From: Planctomycetota bacterium
GTDB taxonomy: Bacteria; Planctomycetota; UBA1135; JACQFD01
Assembly (NCBI GenBank): GCA_016792805.1
Contig: JAEUHX010000022.1
Location: forward strand, 1-64,000
Direction of reading: 5' to 3'
DNA: 64,000 bases
Shown: positions 36,151 to 44,444 of the stretch, piece after piece
How the letters are laid out: the number at the start of each line of letters is the position of its first letter
How positions within the stretch are numbered: the stretch's first letter is position 1
Program-made: the position numbers and the translations under genes
The notes under the pieces: model-generated
The model's input: only the letters and a program-made list of their open reading frames with translations
The model's database searches: none
What the model was told of the DNA's origin: nothing

Positions 36151-37494
36151 TCATCCGCTGCGGAGGGCGGCGCGCGCGTCGGCGAGCACGAAAAACGAGC
36201 CCGTGATGACGACGACCCCATCCGCGCCGGCGAGGCTCTTCGCTTCCCCTATCGCGTCGCGTACTTGTGGCTTCTCCACGACCGGGACGCCGGCGCTCCG
36301 CAGCGCGGTGGCAACGGCGGAGCAAGGCGCGGCCCGTAGCGAAGCCGCCTGAGTGACGACGACCGTATCGACGCGGCCGACAAACGCTCTTGAGAGGCGG
36401 TTGTGGTCTTTGTCGGCGGAAAACCCGGCCACGAACACGCGCCGTCGGCCCGGAAAGGTCTCTTCGACGGCGTCGAGGAGTGCGGCGAGCGATTCAAGCG
36501 TATGGGCAGCGTCAAGCACGACGGGCGGCACCTGCTGCCGCAGGAGCTCGAACCGCCCCGGCAGCGCCAGGTCGGAAGCTAGCGGGTCCGGTGCGCGCTC
36601 GAGCGCGGCGCGCGCGTTCGCCAAGAGCCCACGCGCTTCGAGGTCGTCGACGATGGCGACGGCGAGAGCCAAATTGGGCACTTGGTATCGAGCGCCCGTG
36701 GGGAGCCGGACGTCGAGGTAGGTGCGGCGGACGGTCTCGACGTCGACGAGGAGCCCCGCGCCGTCGGCGCGCACATTCCGCGCTTCGAACTCGCGCCCGA
36801 GGACCAGAAGCGGCGCGCCGAACTCGCGCGCGACCGCGGCGATGGCTTTTCCTTCGGGGCTGTTGGGACACGAGACGGAAAAGAGCGGGACGCCGCGGCG
36901 GGCGATGGCGGCCTTCTCGCGCGCGATCGTGGCGACGTCGTTCCCGAGAATCTGTGTGTGCTCGAGACCAATCGACGTGAGCGCCGCTGCGACCTTGGGC
37001 AGCGCATTGGTGGAGTCGAGCCGCCCGCCGAGCCCGGTTTCGACCGCAGCGAATTCAACCCCGGCGCGCGCGAACGCCACGACGGCCGCCGCCGTCAGGG
37101 CGTCGAAGAAGGTGCCGTCGGCTCCCTCCAAGTGCGGCACGACCTCGAGGACGGCCGCGCCGAATTCCTCCGGCTCGAGGATCCGCCCGCCAAGGGCAAT
37201 CCGCTCCTCGATGCGGTCGATGTGCGGCGACATGTAACGTCCGCAACGGCGGCCGGCGCGGCGCAGGAGCGCGTCGACGAACCATGTCACCGAGCCTTTT
37301 CCTTTGGTGCCGGCGACGTGAACGATTCGGAGCTTCTCCTCCGGGCGCCCCAGCCGATCGAGCAAACGCCGCATCGGCTCGACGCTGAGGCGCGCTGGCG
37401 TCATCGGCGTATCCCCGCGCTCGAAATTGGTTCGTTCACGCAGCGCGCGGAGCGCCTGCTCGTAGAGTGGAGTTGCGTTCGCGGGGGAGTTCAC
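36151..37494 (-). CDS. folC: folylpolyglutamate synthase / dihydrofolate synthase
   Basis: 447 residues from a GTG. Mur-ligase-type ATPase: P-loop HVAGTKGKGS, folate-site SPHIDRIEERIALGG, metal-binding GLGGRLDSTN, the H-containing IGLEHTQILGN, and C-terminal VVLDAAHTLESLAALLDAV. It adds glutamate to (dihydro)folate to retain and activate the cofactor in the cytoplasm. Length is typical. A longer frame to 37623 exists but adds Arg-rich residues before the normal N-terminus and overlaps the divergent gene region. Confidence 0.93.
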   Translation of the reverse strand: MNSPANATPLYEQALRALRERTNFERGDTPMTPARLSVEPMRRLLDRLGRPEEKLRIVHVAGTKGKGSVTWFVDALLRRAGRRCGRYMSPHIDRIEERIALGGRILEPEEFGAAVLEVVPHLEGADGTFFDALTAAAVVAFARAGVEFAAVETGLGGRLDSTNALPKVAAALTSIGLEHTQILGNDVATIAREKAAIARRGVPLFSVSCPNSPEGKAIAAVAREFGAPLLVLGREFEARNVRADGAGLLVDVETVRRTYLDVRLPTGARYQVPNLALAVAIVDDLEARGLLANARAALERAPDPLASDLALPGRFELLRQQVPPVVLDAAHTLESLAALLDAVEETFPGRRRVFVAGFSADKDHNRLSRAFVGRVDTVVVTQAASLRAAPCSAVATALRSAGVPVVEKPQVRDAIGEAKSLAGADGVVVITGSFFVLADARAALRSG

Positions 37495-37582
37495 TGATCG
37501 AGGTGGAATCGTGCCGTGGCGCGCCCAGAATGCGAAGCGGCTCGGCGTGAGCGCCCGGCGTCGCCATGGTGGGCGGACGCGG

Positions 37583-37603
37583 GGCAGGGGCTCGCGCCCT
37601 GCC
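37583..37603 (+). promoter_or_regulatory. hairpin 14 bp upstream of the DUF885-like start
   Basis: GGCAGGG (37583-37589), 7-nt loop, CCCTGCC (37597-37603): a perfect 7-bp stem. It is not adjacent to the start codon at 37618, so it may be a leader structure or coincidental. Confidence 0.4.
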
Positions 37604-37617
37604 ATCGAGCGGCACCC

Positions 37618-39369
37618 ATGCAATTCTGGAATTTCCCCCCCGCGGCTTCGGGCTTAGCCGCGGCGAGATGGTTCGCGTCGGCGCTTCTCCTTGCGGGAGC
37701 AGCCTGCAACGCGCGACAGCCTCATCCCAGCTCCGCGCCTGCGCGGGCAGAAGATACAGATCGATCGGCGCGCGTGCGCCAAGGATCGTTGGTATCTGCA
37801 TATCACACATGGCGGCAGGCGATCGCCGCGCTCGATCCGGCCGCCGCGACAGCGACCCGCGGCTTCCCCGAGAGCGCGGATTTGCCCGAGATGGGGCCCG
37901 AAGTGGTGCGCGACAGCGTTGCGAAGCTGCAGCTCGTGTTGGAGGACGTGCGCTGGCTCGAATCGGTTTCGCTCGAGGGGAACGCCAAGGCCGACCTCGC
38001 TCTGCTGCGCGCGCGCGCCGAAGCCGATCTCGTGGAATGGGCGGAGCTTCGCCGCGCGGAGCGCGACGCGTCGTGGAGCACCCGCGTGGCGCGTCAGGCC
38101 TTCGAGGTCGAGGCACAGCGCACGTCGGCGTCGACCGATCTGCTGTCGCGCAAGCTTCGCGACCTGCCGCGCTATCTCACCGCGGCGCGCGCGATGCTGA
38201 GGTTCCCCTCGCGCCAGCATGTCGTCGCCGCCGACGGCGAGGCGCAATCGCTCGCGGCCGCGCTCGAGCGCGCCGTCTCCGGAGCATTTGCGGCTTCTGC
38301 GCCGGGTATCCGCGAAGGAGCTGAGGCCGCTCGGCGCGCGATTGAAGATCACAGAAGCTGGATTCGCGACCAGCGAGACCTGGAGCCGCTCGGGCACCAC
38401 TCGATCGGCCGGACGATCCTACAAAAATGGCTCTCCGCGGAAGCGGGCGAGGAGGTCTCCACACGCGAACTCGCGGCGCTGGCGGAGGAGGAGCTCGGCG
38501 CGGCGCGCAAGCGTCTTGAGGCGCTCGCAACCGCGATGGTTCCGGACGCGATCTCGGTCGAGCAGGCCCTCGAGATGGCGCTCGAACGGCTCGATGCGGC
38601 GCGCCCGCGCAGCGAGGAAGAGGTGCCCGGCACCGCCGATGCGGCGCTCGCAAGCGCACGCGCGCTTGCGAATTCTGTAATAACAGTTCCGCTTGGAGTT
38701 CCGGCATTCGCGCGGGCGACAGCGCTGCCCGGAGCCTCTTACGAGCTGCTCGGAGCACCGAGCGCTGTAAATGCATCCTTTACCGTTGGGCTGCCGCCGC
38801 GGGAGATGGCGCCGGTGCGCCGCGGCGAACTGTATAAAGCGCTCTCAGCGCCGCGCCTGACGACGGCGGCGCTGCGCGAGGGCACACCGGGACGCGCGCT
38901 TGCCGCCGCAATCCGCTCACAATTCCCTGAGGGCCTCCGTCGATCTGTAACAAGCCGCGCGGCGGAGGAGGGGTGGCCCGCCTACGCCGCTCCCATGGCG
39001 CTGCGCGAGGCTGGCTCGAGCGTGGAGCCGCTGGTGCAGCTCGCGGGGATCCTCGACGAGCTCGCCTCGGCGGCGCGCGCCCTTGTCGTGACGCGCATCC
39101 ACGATGGGCGCATGACGCTCGCGGAAGCGGCGGCGCTCTTTCGCGAGCGCGCGCTGCTGGGACGCGAGCGCGCCGAGCGCGAGGCGCAGCGTTGCGCGGT
39201 CGAGCCGCGTTGCGCCCTCGAGGTGCTTGGCAAGCGTCGATTCGAGCAGATCGCTCGGGAGCTTCAACGCGGAGCGGGGCGCTCCGCGCGCGATGTGAAC
39301 GATGCCCTAGTGTCGCTCGGCGCCCTGCCGCCGGCTGCGCTGAGGGATCTGCTTCGTCCGGGCCGCTGA
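37618..39369 (+). CDS. DUF885-family lipoprotein with degenerate zinc motif
   Basis: 583 residues. A lipobox (SALLLAGAAC, Cys30) marks it as a lipoprotein. The helical body matches DUF885 metallopeptidase-like proteins, including the late EEGWPAYAAP (EGWALYAE in the family). At 419-428, where the family has HExxPGHH, this protein reads LREGTPGRAL: the zinc-binding histidines are replaced (Arg420, Arg426, Ala427) while Glu421 and Pro-Gly remain. It therefore looks like a catalytically dead relative, perhaps a binding or scaffold protein on the membrane. I chose the ATG at 37618 because it precedes the signal peptide; the frame extends 34 codons upstream. Confidence 0.72.
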   Translation: MQFWNFPPAASGLAAARWFASALLLAGAACNARQPHPSSAPARAEDTDRSARVRQGSLVSAYHTWRQAIAALDPAAATATRGFPESADLPEMGPEVVRDSVAKLQLVLEDVRWLESVSLEGNAKADLALLRARAEADLVEWAELRRAERDASWSTRVARQAFEVEAQRTSASTDLLSRKLRDLPRYLTAARAMLRFPSRQHVVAADGEAQSLAAALERAVSGAFAASAPGIREGAEAARRAIEDHRSWIRDQRDLEPLGHHSIGRTILQKWLSAEAGEEVSTRELAALAEEELGAARKRLEALATAMVPDAISVEQALEMALERLDAARPRSEEEVPGTADAALASARALANSVITVPLGVPAFARATALPGASYELLGAPSAVNASFTVGLPPREMAPVRRGELYKALSAPRLTTAALREGTPGRALAAAIRSQFPEGLRRSVTSRAAEEGWPAYAAPMALREAGSSVEPLVQLAGILDELASAARALVVTRIHDGRMTLAEAAALFRERALLGRERAEREAQRCAVEPRCALEVLGKRRFEQIARELQRGAGRSARDVNDALVSLGALPPAALRDLLRPGR

Positions 39370-39537
39370 GGGCGGTCGAATCGTTCGGCGCAGTTGCAAG
39401 GGGGCGGCGGGAAGGGTTTCTTATCCCGGCAGCGGTGGTGTGCCCCTCACGGACTCCTGCGAGGGTTGCACTTATCGCATCCTTCCGAGGCACGGTTGCC
39501 GAGGAAATTCGGCCAACTAATACATGGCGAGCGACCC

Positions 39538-39969
39538 ATGCTTTCGCTCTCGCACCGCGTCAAGGTCTTCGTCTACAGCCAGTGTGCTGGTGAGCTCCAG
39601 TATTTGATACTTAAGCATCAGCCGAAGCATGAGACGGTGTGGGGGCCCATCGAAGGGCCGATTCATCCATCGGAGAATCTTGAACTTGCCGCGTGCCGGC
39701 GCGTGCGCGACGAGATCGGCTTGGAGCGTCCAGTCGCGCTCGTCGATCTGCGCAAGCCGGAGCGATGGAGCCTCCCCGAGGAGAGCATCGTCGAGTGGGT
39801 GCTCGGCTATCGCACGGAGCCCGGGGTGGAGCTGCGGCGCATCGCGAGCGCAGTGAGCGAGTTCCGTTGGAACGAGTTCGAGCCGGCGTTCCACGCGATG
39901 GAGCTGCCGGGCGATCGCGATGCGATTCTTCGGCTCCATCTCCTCCTCACGACGCAGACGCTCGAGTAG
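39538..39969 (+). CDS. Nudix-fold hydrolase-like protein
   Basis: 143 residues, a single Nudix fold. The Nudix box region reads GPIHPSENLELAACRRVRDEIG: spacing matches Gx5Ex7REUxEExGU, but the REUxEE core is RRVRDE, so the first catalytic Glu is Arg and one of the later pair is Asp. Activity on nucleoside diphosphate-linked substrates may be reduced or altered. It starts the nudix/peptidase C26/aroB run; the next gene begins 42 bp downstream. Confidence 0.78.
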   Translation: MLSLSHRVKVFVYSQCAGELQYLILKHQPKHETVWGPIEGPIHPSENLELAACRRVRDEIGLERPVALVDLRKPERWSLPEESIVEWVLGYRTEPGVELRRIASAVSEFRWNEFEPAFHAMELPGDRDAILRLHLLLTTQTLE

Positions 39970-39987
39970 AGGATCTCGAAGCGGTGC

Positions 39988-40011
39988 GGCGCGGATGCGA
40001 TGCTCCGCGCC
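39988..40011 (+). promoter_or_regulatory. hairpin abutting the start codon at 40012
   Basis: GGCGCGGA (39988-39995), loop TGCGATGC, TCCGCGCC (40004-40011), directly followed by ATG 40012. The stem is a perfect 8 bp. It would include the alternative upstream ATG at 40000 in its loop, which argues that 40012 is the true start. Confidence 0.75.
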
Positions 40012-40701
40012 ATGAAGCCCGTGATCGGTATCAACGGCGACGTGCGCGCCGACGGCGATTTGTACGTTCGCTTGAAGATGCGTTATGTGGATGCCGTGCG
40101 GCGCGCCGGGGGTGTGCCGGTGGTGCTGCCGGCCGGCGACCCCGAGGATGCGCTGGCGATCCTCGACCGGCTCGACGGCGTGGTGCTGTCGGGCGGCGGC
40201 GATATCGATCTGCGGCACCGAGGAATCGAGCTGCACCCTGCGGTCGATTTAATGCACCCGCGGCGGCAGAGCTTCGACGCGGCGCTGCTTCGTGGGCTCG
40301 CGCAGCGTGGGCTGCCCACGCTTGGGATTTGTTTGGGAATGCAAATGATGGCATTCGAGGCCGGAGGCAAGATTCACCAGCATCTGCCGGATGCCGGCTA
40401 CGCCGGGATCCTTGACCATCGTGCCGAGCACGATGTCGTCGTCGAACCCGATTCAAAGCTCGCGAAGATCCTCGGGACGACGCGAACGCGGGTAGTTTCC
40501 CATCACCACCAGGGCGTCGCGGCCGTTTCCGATCACTTTCGAATTGTGGCGAAATCGGACGACGGCGTGATCGAAGCGTTTGAGTCGGCCGACGCCCGAT
40601 TTGTGATCGGCGTGCAGTGGCATCCCGAGCGGGATCCTGAATCGCCGCAGACGGCGAGGCTTTTCGCCGCGCTCGTGGAAGCGGCGCGGGGACGGCGGTG
40701 A
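40012..40701 (+). CDS. peptidase C26 / class I glutamine amidotransferase-like hydrolase
   Basis: 229 residues. Class I amidotransferase fold with nucleophile Cys in GICLGMQM, oxyanion-type segment VVLSGGGDIDL, the HHHQGVA segment, and catalytic His in GVQWHPERD. Best matches are PuuD-like gamma-glutamyl-gamma-aminobutyrate hydrolases, but other gamma-glutamyl substrates are possible. The stop codon overlaps the aroB ATG (GTGATG), so the two are translationally coupled. The start is set by the hairpin at 39988-40011; an in-frame ATG at 40000 would add four residues. Confidence 0.88.
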   Translation: MKPVIGINGDVRADGDLYVRLKMRYVDAVRRAGGVPVVLPAGDPEDALAILDRLDGVVLSGGGDIDLRHRGIELHPAVDLMHPRRQSFDAALLRGLAQRGLPTLGICLGMQMMAFEAGGKIHQHLPDAGYAGILDHRAEHDVVVEPDSKLAKILGTTRTRVVSHHHQGVAAVSDHFRIVAKSDDGVIEAFESADARFVIGVQWHPERDPESPQTARLFAALVEAARGRR

Positions 40702-41801
40702 TGCGCCCGGCAATCGCCGTCACGACTCCGCTCGGACGCTGCCACGTCTTCCTCGGGCGAGGATTACTGGCAAGTCTGGGCGCGCTGAAGCCCATTGCGG
40801 AGGCGTCGTGCCTCGGGGCTCTTTATGATCATCACACAAAGGAGTTGTTCGGCCGAATTGTCAAGCGAGGGCTGAAGAGGCGTTCGCCGATCGAGCTGGA
40901 GGTGCGCGCGGGAGAGCGATCGAAAACGATGGCGACGGCGAGCCGACTGCTGGAGGTACTCGCGGAGGGAGGGGCCGACCGTCGATCGCTCGTCGTGGCC
41001 TGCGGCGGTGGAGTCGTCACCGATCTCGGCGGTTTTGTGGCATCTCTTTATATGAGGGGAGTCGACTGGGTCGCGGTGCCGACGACGCTGCTCGCGGCCG
41101 TCGATGCGGCGATCGGCGGCAAGACGGGCGTGGATCTGCCGCAGGGAAAGAACCTTGCGGGCACGATCCACCCGCCGAAGGCCGTCGTGATCGACCTCGA
41201 CGCATTCCGCTCGCTGAGCGCGCGCCAATGGCGCAGCGGGCTTGCGGAAGTTGTGAAGATCGCGCTGGCGCTCGACGGCGATTTTTTTGAGCTTCTCGAG
41301 CGCGAAGCGGAACGCGGTGCGCTCGAGCCCGAGAATCCACAAATCGAAGCGATCGTACGGCGCGCCATCGAGCTGAAAGCCCACGTCGTGGAGCGCGACG
41401 AGCGCGACTCGGGGATTCGCCGCGTGCTGAACCTCGGCCACACAACCGGCCACGCGCTCGAAGCCGCCACCGGCTATCGGCGATTTCTGCACGGCGAAGC
41501 GGTGGCCATCGGACTGAGGGTGGCGTGCGAGCTGGCGGTGGAGCGAACCACGCTCCGTCGCTCCGACGCGGATCGAGTCGTTCGATTATTGAGTTCCTGC
41601 GGGCTGCAGACGGCGTGGCCGTTTCGGCTTCGAGTCGAGCAGACGCTTCGCAGGGCAGCGCTCGACAAGAAAGCTGAGGGAGGTCGCCTTCGAGTCATCC
41701 TCCCAACGAAGATCGGCTCGGCCGCCGTAACCAGTGCCGAATGGAGAGATCTGGCGCGGGCAGCAAGTCGATGTCGTACGAAGATCACTGCTGAAATGTA
41801 A
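40701..41801 (+). CDS. aroB: 3-dehydroquinate synthase
   Basis: 366 residues. Second shikimate-pathway enzyme, converting DAHP to 3-dehydroquinate with NAD+ and zinc. Visible motifs: VACGGGVVTDLGGFVAS (NAD site), VPTTLLAAVDAAIGGKTGVD, LAEVVKIALA, NLGHTTGHALE and FLHGEAVAIGLR (zinc ligands Glu/His/His). Length is normal. It overlaps the upstream amidotransferase by one base and its 3' end overlaps the convergent FG-GAP gene by 17 bp. Confidence 0.95.
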   Translation: MRPAIAVTTPLGRCHVFLGRGLLASLGALKPIAEASCLGALYDHHTKELFGRIVKRGLKRRSPIELEVRAGERSKTMATASRLLEVLAEGGADRRSLVVACGGGVVTDLGGFVASLYMRGVDWVAVPTTLLAAVDAAIGGKTGVDLPQGKNLAGTIHPPKAVVIDLDAFRSLSARQWRSGLAEVVKIALALDGDFFELLEREAERGALEPENPQIEAIVRRAIELKAHVVERDERDSGIRRVLNLGHTTGHALEAATGYRRFLHGEAVAIGLRVACELAVERTTLRRSDADRVVRLLSSCGLQTAWPFRLRVEQTLRRAALDKKAEGGRLRVILPTKIGSAAVTSAEWRDLARAASRCRTKITAEM

Positions 41802-44373
41802 TGCTCAATCCGCGAGAGGAGATCAGTCCGAAAAGCGAGGGCGTGCAGAGCGCGGGCGGCGCGAGCCAGATCGACTGCAGGTAGGCCGTGACCCCGACGA
41901 GCTGCGGCAGGTTGCCGATCGGCATCGCCATGCGACCGATTCCCGAGGCGTCGCTCACGGCATCGATCGCGAAAAGCTGCGTCGCCTGAAAGAGGCCGAC
42001 GTGCAAGAGGATTCCCAAGAAAAGGGGATCGCTGCCCGCAACGTCCTGCGCATCACACAAGATTCCGACGCCGAGGTTCATTGGGGGAACCTGGGTCGCT
42101 CGGACGGCGAAACCCAGATTGTTGATTGCAGGCGGAGAGACTGCCGCCATGGCGAGCGAGCCCATACATCCGCCGGTGCCCGCGCCGAATTGCGCAGCTC
42201 CCGGCGACGGAATTTGAAGGTCTGGAATTACAACGATCGTGCGAAGCGGCCCGCTTGCCGCAAGCAGGTCGATCCTCCCGTCGAGTCCCAAGTCCGCGAC
42301 ACGCAGGCTCGCGAGCGGTCTTCCCGGGACGAGTTCTAGAGTTTGAGTGAAGCTCAACGATCCGATTTGCGTAGAGATCGAAAGCCCCGTGGGCTGCGCT
42401 CCCGCGATGGCCGATTCGCTGTGGGTAGCGGCGAGATCCTGGAGCCCGTCACCGTTCCAATCGCCGACCGCGACCGTCGGTGGGCCGGGATTCGGCAGCG
42501 AATGGCTGCCGATAGGAACGGTTGCAAGAAGTGACCAGGCGGGCGTGGCCCCCTGCTGGAGATGGATGGAGAGCAGGGAGGGCTCCGCCACGACGAGATC
42601 GGGGCGGCCGTCGAGATTCACATCTGCCGCAGCGAGGGAGTGCGTTGTCGATGTAACAGCGGATCCGCCCGCGGCGAATTGGAGTCCCGCGGCCCCGCCG
42701 AAGAAGACCTCGTAGGTGCCGGGAGTCGCAGCGGCGATATCTGTGGTGCCGTCTAGGTTGAGATCGGAGATTGCGAGGGCGGCGGGAGCTCCAAATGGCG
42801 AGGTTACCCATGCGGGCGCTGCGAAGCCGCCGAAGCCGTCTCCGGAGGCGAATGCGAGGCTCCCACTGTTGAAAGCCGACGCACCCACCCAGTCGGCCCG
42901 GCCGTCCCCGTTGAAGTCCGCTGCTGCGATATCCACAAAAGGCGCACCCACCGACCAGCTCGGCCCTGGCGCAAGGCTGCCGGTTCCGTTTCCACTAAAA
43001 ATCCGAACTCCCGCCGAGCCCGCGGCGAGGACGTCGAGTGAGCCGTCGCGATTGAAGTCGGCGACGGAGACCGACGACGCCCCCGACGAGGCGTTGAGCA
43101 GAGTCGTTGCGGCAAACCCGCTGGGCGACTGCTGAAGGCCGATGCCGAGGGCTCCCGCAGCCTCCAACGCCGACACGGTGTCGAAGCGGCCATCCCGATT
43201 GAGATCGCCAAGAGCGAATGTGCGCGGGCTCGCAGGCAGCGGTACCTGGACGAGCGAAAGCGAGGGAATCACCTCGAGAAAATTGACTGCGGCATTTGTT
43301 CCGCACACTAGATCGACGATTCCATCCGCAGAGAAGTCCACTCCGATGACTTCGTTCGACGGAATCGACAGCGAGTGATCGATGGACCAGACGGGGAATA
43401 CGCCCCCGCCCGTAAAGTAAACTCTTACATCCGATTGCCCAGGACGCGTGACAGCAATGTCGAGTCGGCCATCGCCATCAAAGTCGGCGGCTGAGCAGCC
43501 GGCTGGTTGCCCGCCGAATCCCGGCGCGAAGGAGAGAGTTGTGAATGATCCAATTCCCGAGTTTTTTAGGAATGAGATCGCCTCGAACGGCGCCGATGTT
43601 CCCACGAGATCGGCAGCGCCATCGGCATCGAGATCGGCTGCGAGCGTCCGATCACAATGAACGGATGACGTGGCGAGTGGACTTGAGAAGCCACCCGCCG
43701 TCCCAAGGTAGACGCGCACGATTTTCTGCGCCGGCAGCGCCACTACAAAATCGAGCTGGCCATCTTTGTTGAAATCGGCGATGGAGATTTCTCCGGCGGC
43801 GCTCGGTGTCGTGAGCGTCAGAATCGGCGAGAAGGTGAGCCCGGGCCCGTTGCGGAGCACGACGACACTATTTGTGGTACCCGTTGATTCCACGAGATCG
43901 GCGAGCCCGTCCGAGTCGAGGTCGGCCGCGGCGAGAGAGATCGGGGTCACCGCCTGCGAGAGGACCACACCCGGCGCAAAGGCTCCCGTTCCGAGGCCCA
44001 GGAGCACTTCGCCGGTGGACGACGCCGCAGCCGCGTCGGCGCGTCCATCGCCGTCAAAATCGGCCATGGCAAGATCTGTTGGAACGGCGGACAGCGCAGC
44101 CGCCGGTGCCAATTGTGTACCTGGCGCCGCGAGCGCGAGCACCGCCGCCATGGCTGGTGTCGATGCGCTCGCGGCAACCGCGTCGATGCGTCCATCGCCG
44201 TTCACGTCCGCGCGCGCGAGGATCGATGGCGCGAGAGGTGCCGGCTCCATCCTTGCGGGCTGCGGAGTCGGCCACGATTGCGCGTCGGCCGCTCCGAGCA
44301 CTGCGACCACGCCGGACGCCACTCGAAGAGTCCACCGTCGGATCGGACGGGTCACGCGCTTTATTGTTATCAT
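41785..44373 (-). CDS. large secreted FG-GAP/VCBS repeat protein
   Basis: 862 residues. Signal peptide (RVASGVVAVLGAADAQS), then about thirteen FG-GAP repeats with calcium loops (DVNGDGRIDAV, DFDGDGRADAA, DLNLDGTTDIA). The C-terminal domain (FGAGTGGCMGSLAMAAV through LISSRGLSITFQQ) matches the end of the 11063-13615 protein in type. It is probably a surface or extracellular propeller. An upstream in-frame Met at 44430 exists, but the ATG at 44373 precedes the signal peptide directly. It converges on aroB. Confidence 0.85.
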   Translation of the reverse strand: MITIKRVTRPIRRWTLRVASGVVAVLGAADAQSWPTPQPARMEPAPLAPSILARADVNGDGRIDAVAASASTPAMAAVLALAAPGTQLAPAAALSAVPTDLAMADFDGDGRADAAAASSTGEVLLGLGTGAFAPGVVLSQAVTPISLAAADLDSDGLADLVESTGTTNSVVVLRNGPGLTFSPILTLTTPSAAGEISIADFNKDGQLDFVVALPAQKIVRVYLGTAGGFSSPLATSSVHCDRTLAADLDADGAADLVGTSAPFEAISFLKNSGIGSFTTLSFAPGFGGQPAGCSAADFDGDGRLDIAVTRPGQSDVRVYFTGGGVFPVWSIDHSLSIPSNEVIGVDFSADGIVDLVCGTNAAVNFLEVIPSLSLVQVPLPASPRTFALGDLNRDGRFDTVSALEAAGALGIGLQQSPSGFAATTLLNASSGASSVSVADFNRDGSLDVLAAGSAGVRIFSGNGTGSLAPGPSWSVGAPFVDIAAADFNGDGRADWVGASAFNSGSLAFASGDGFGGFAAPAWVTSPFGAPAALAISDLNLDGTTDIAAATPGTYEVFFGGAAGLQFAAGGSAVTSTTHSLAAADVNLDGRPDLVVAEPSLLSIHLQQGATPAWSLLATVPIGSHSLPNPGPPTVAVGDWNGDGLQDLAATHSESAIAGAQPTGLSISTQIGSLSFTQTLELVPGRPLASLRVADLGLDGRIDLLAASGPLRTIVVIPDLQIPSPGAAQFGAGTGGCMGSLAMAAVSPPAINNLGFAVRATQVPPMNLGVGILCDAQDVAGSDPLFLGILLHVGLFQATQLFAIDAVSDASGIGRMAMPIGNLPQLVGVTAYLQSIWLAPPALCTPSLFGLISSRGLSITFQQ

Positions 44374-44444
44374 CGTCGGGCGCCTCGCAGGCTCGGCCGA
44401 TTCCACTCCCGTCAGGACTCCTGCGTCCATGGCCTGCTCGCTGG

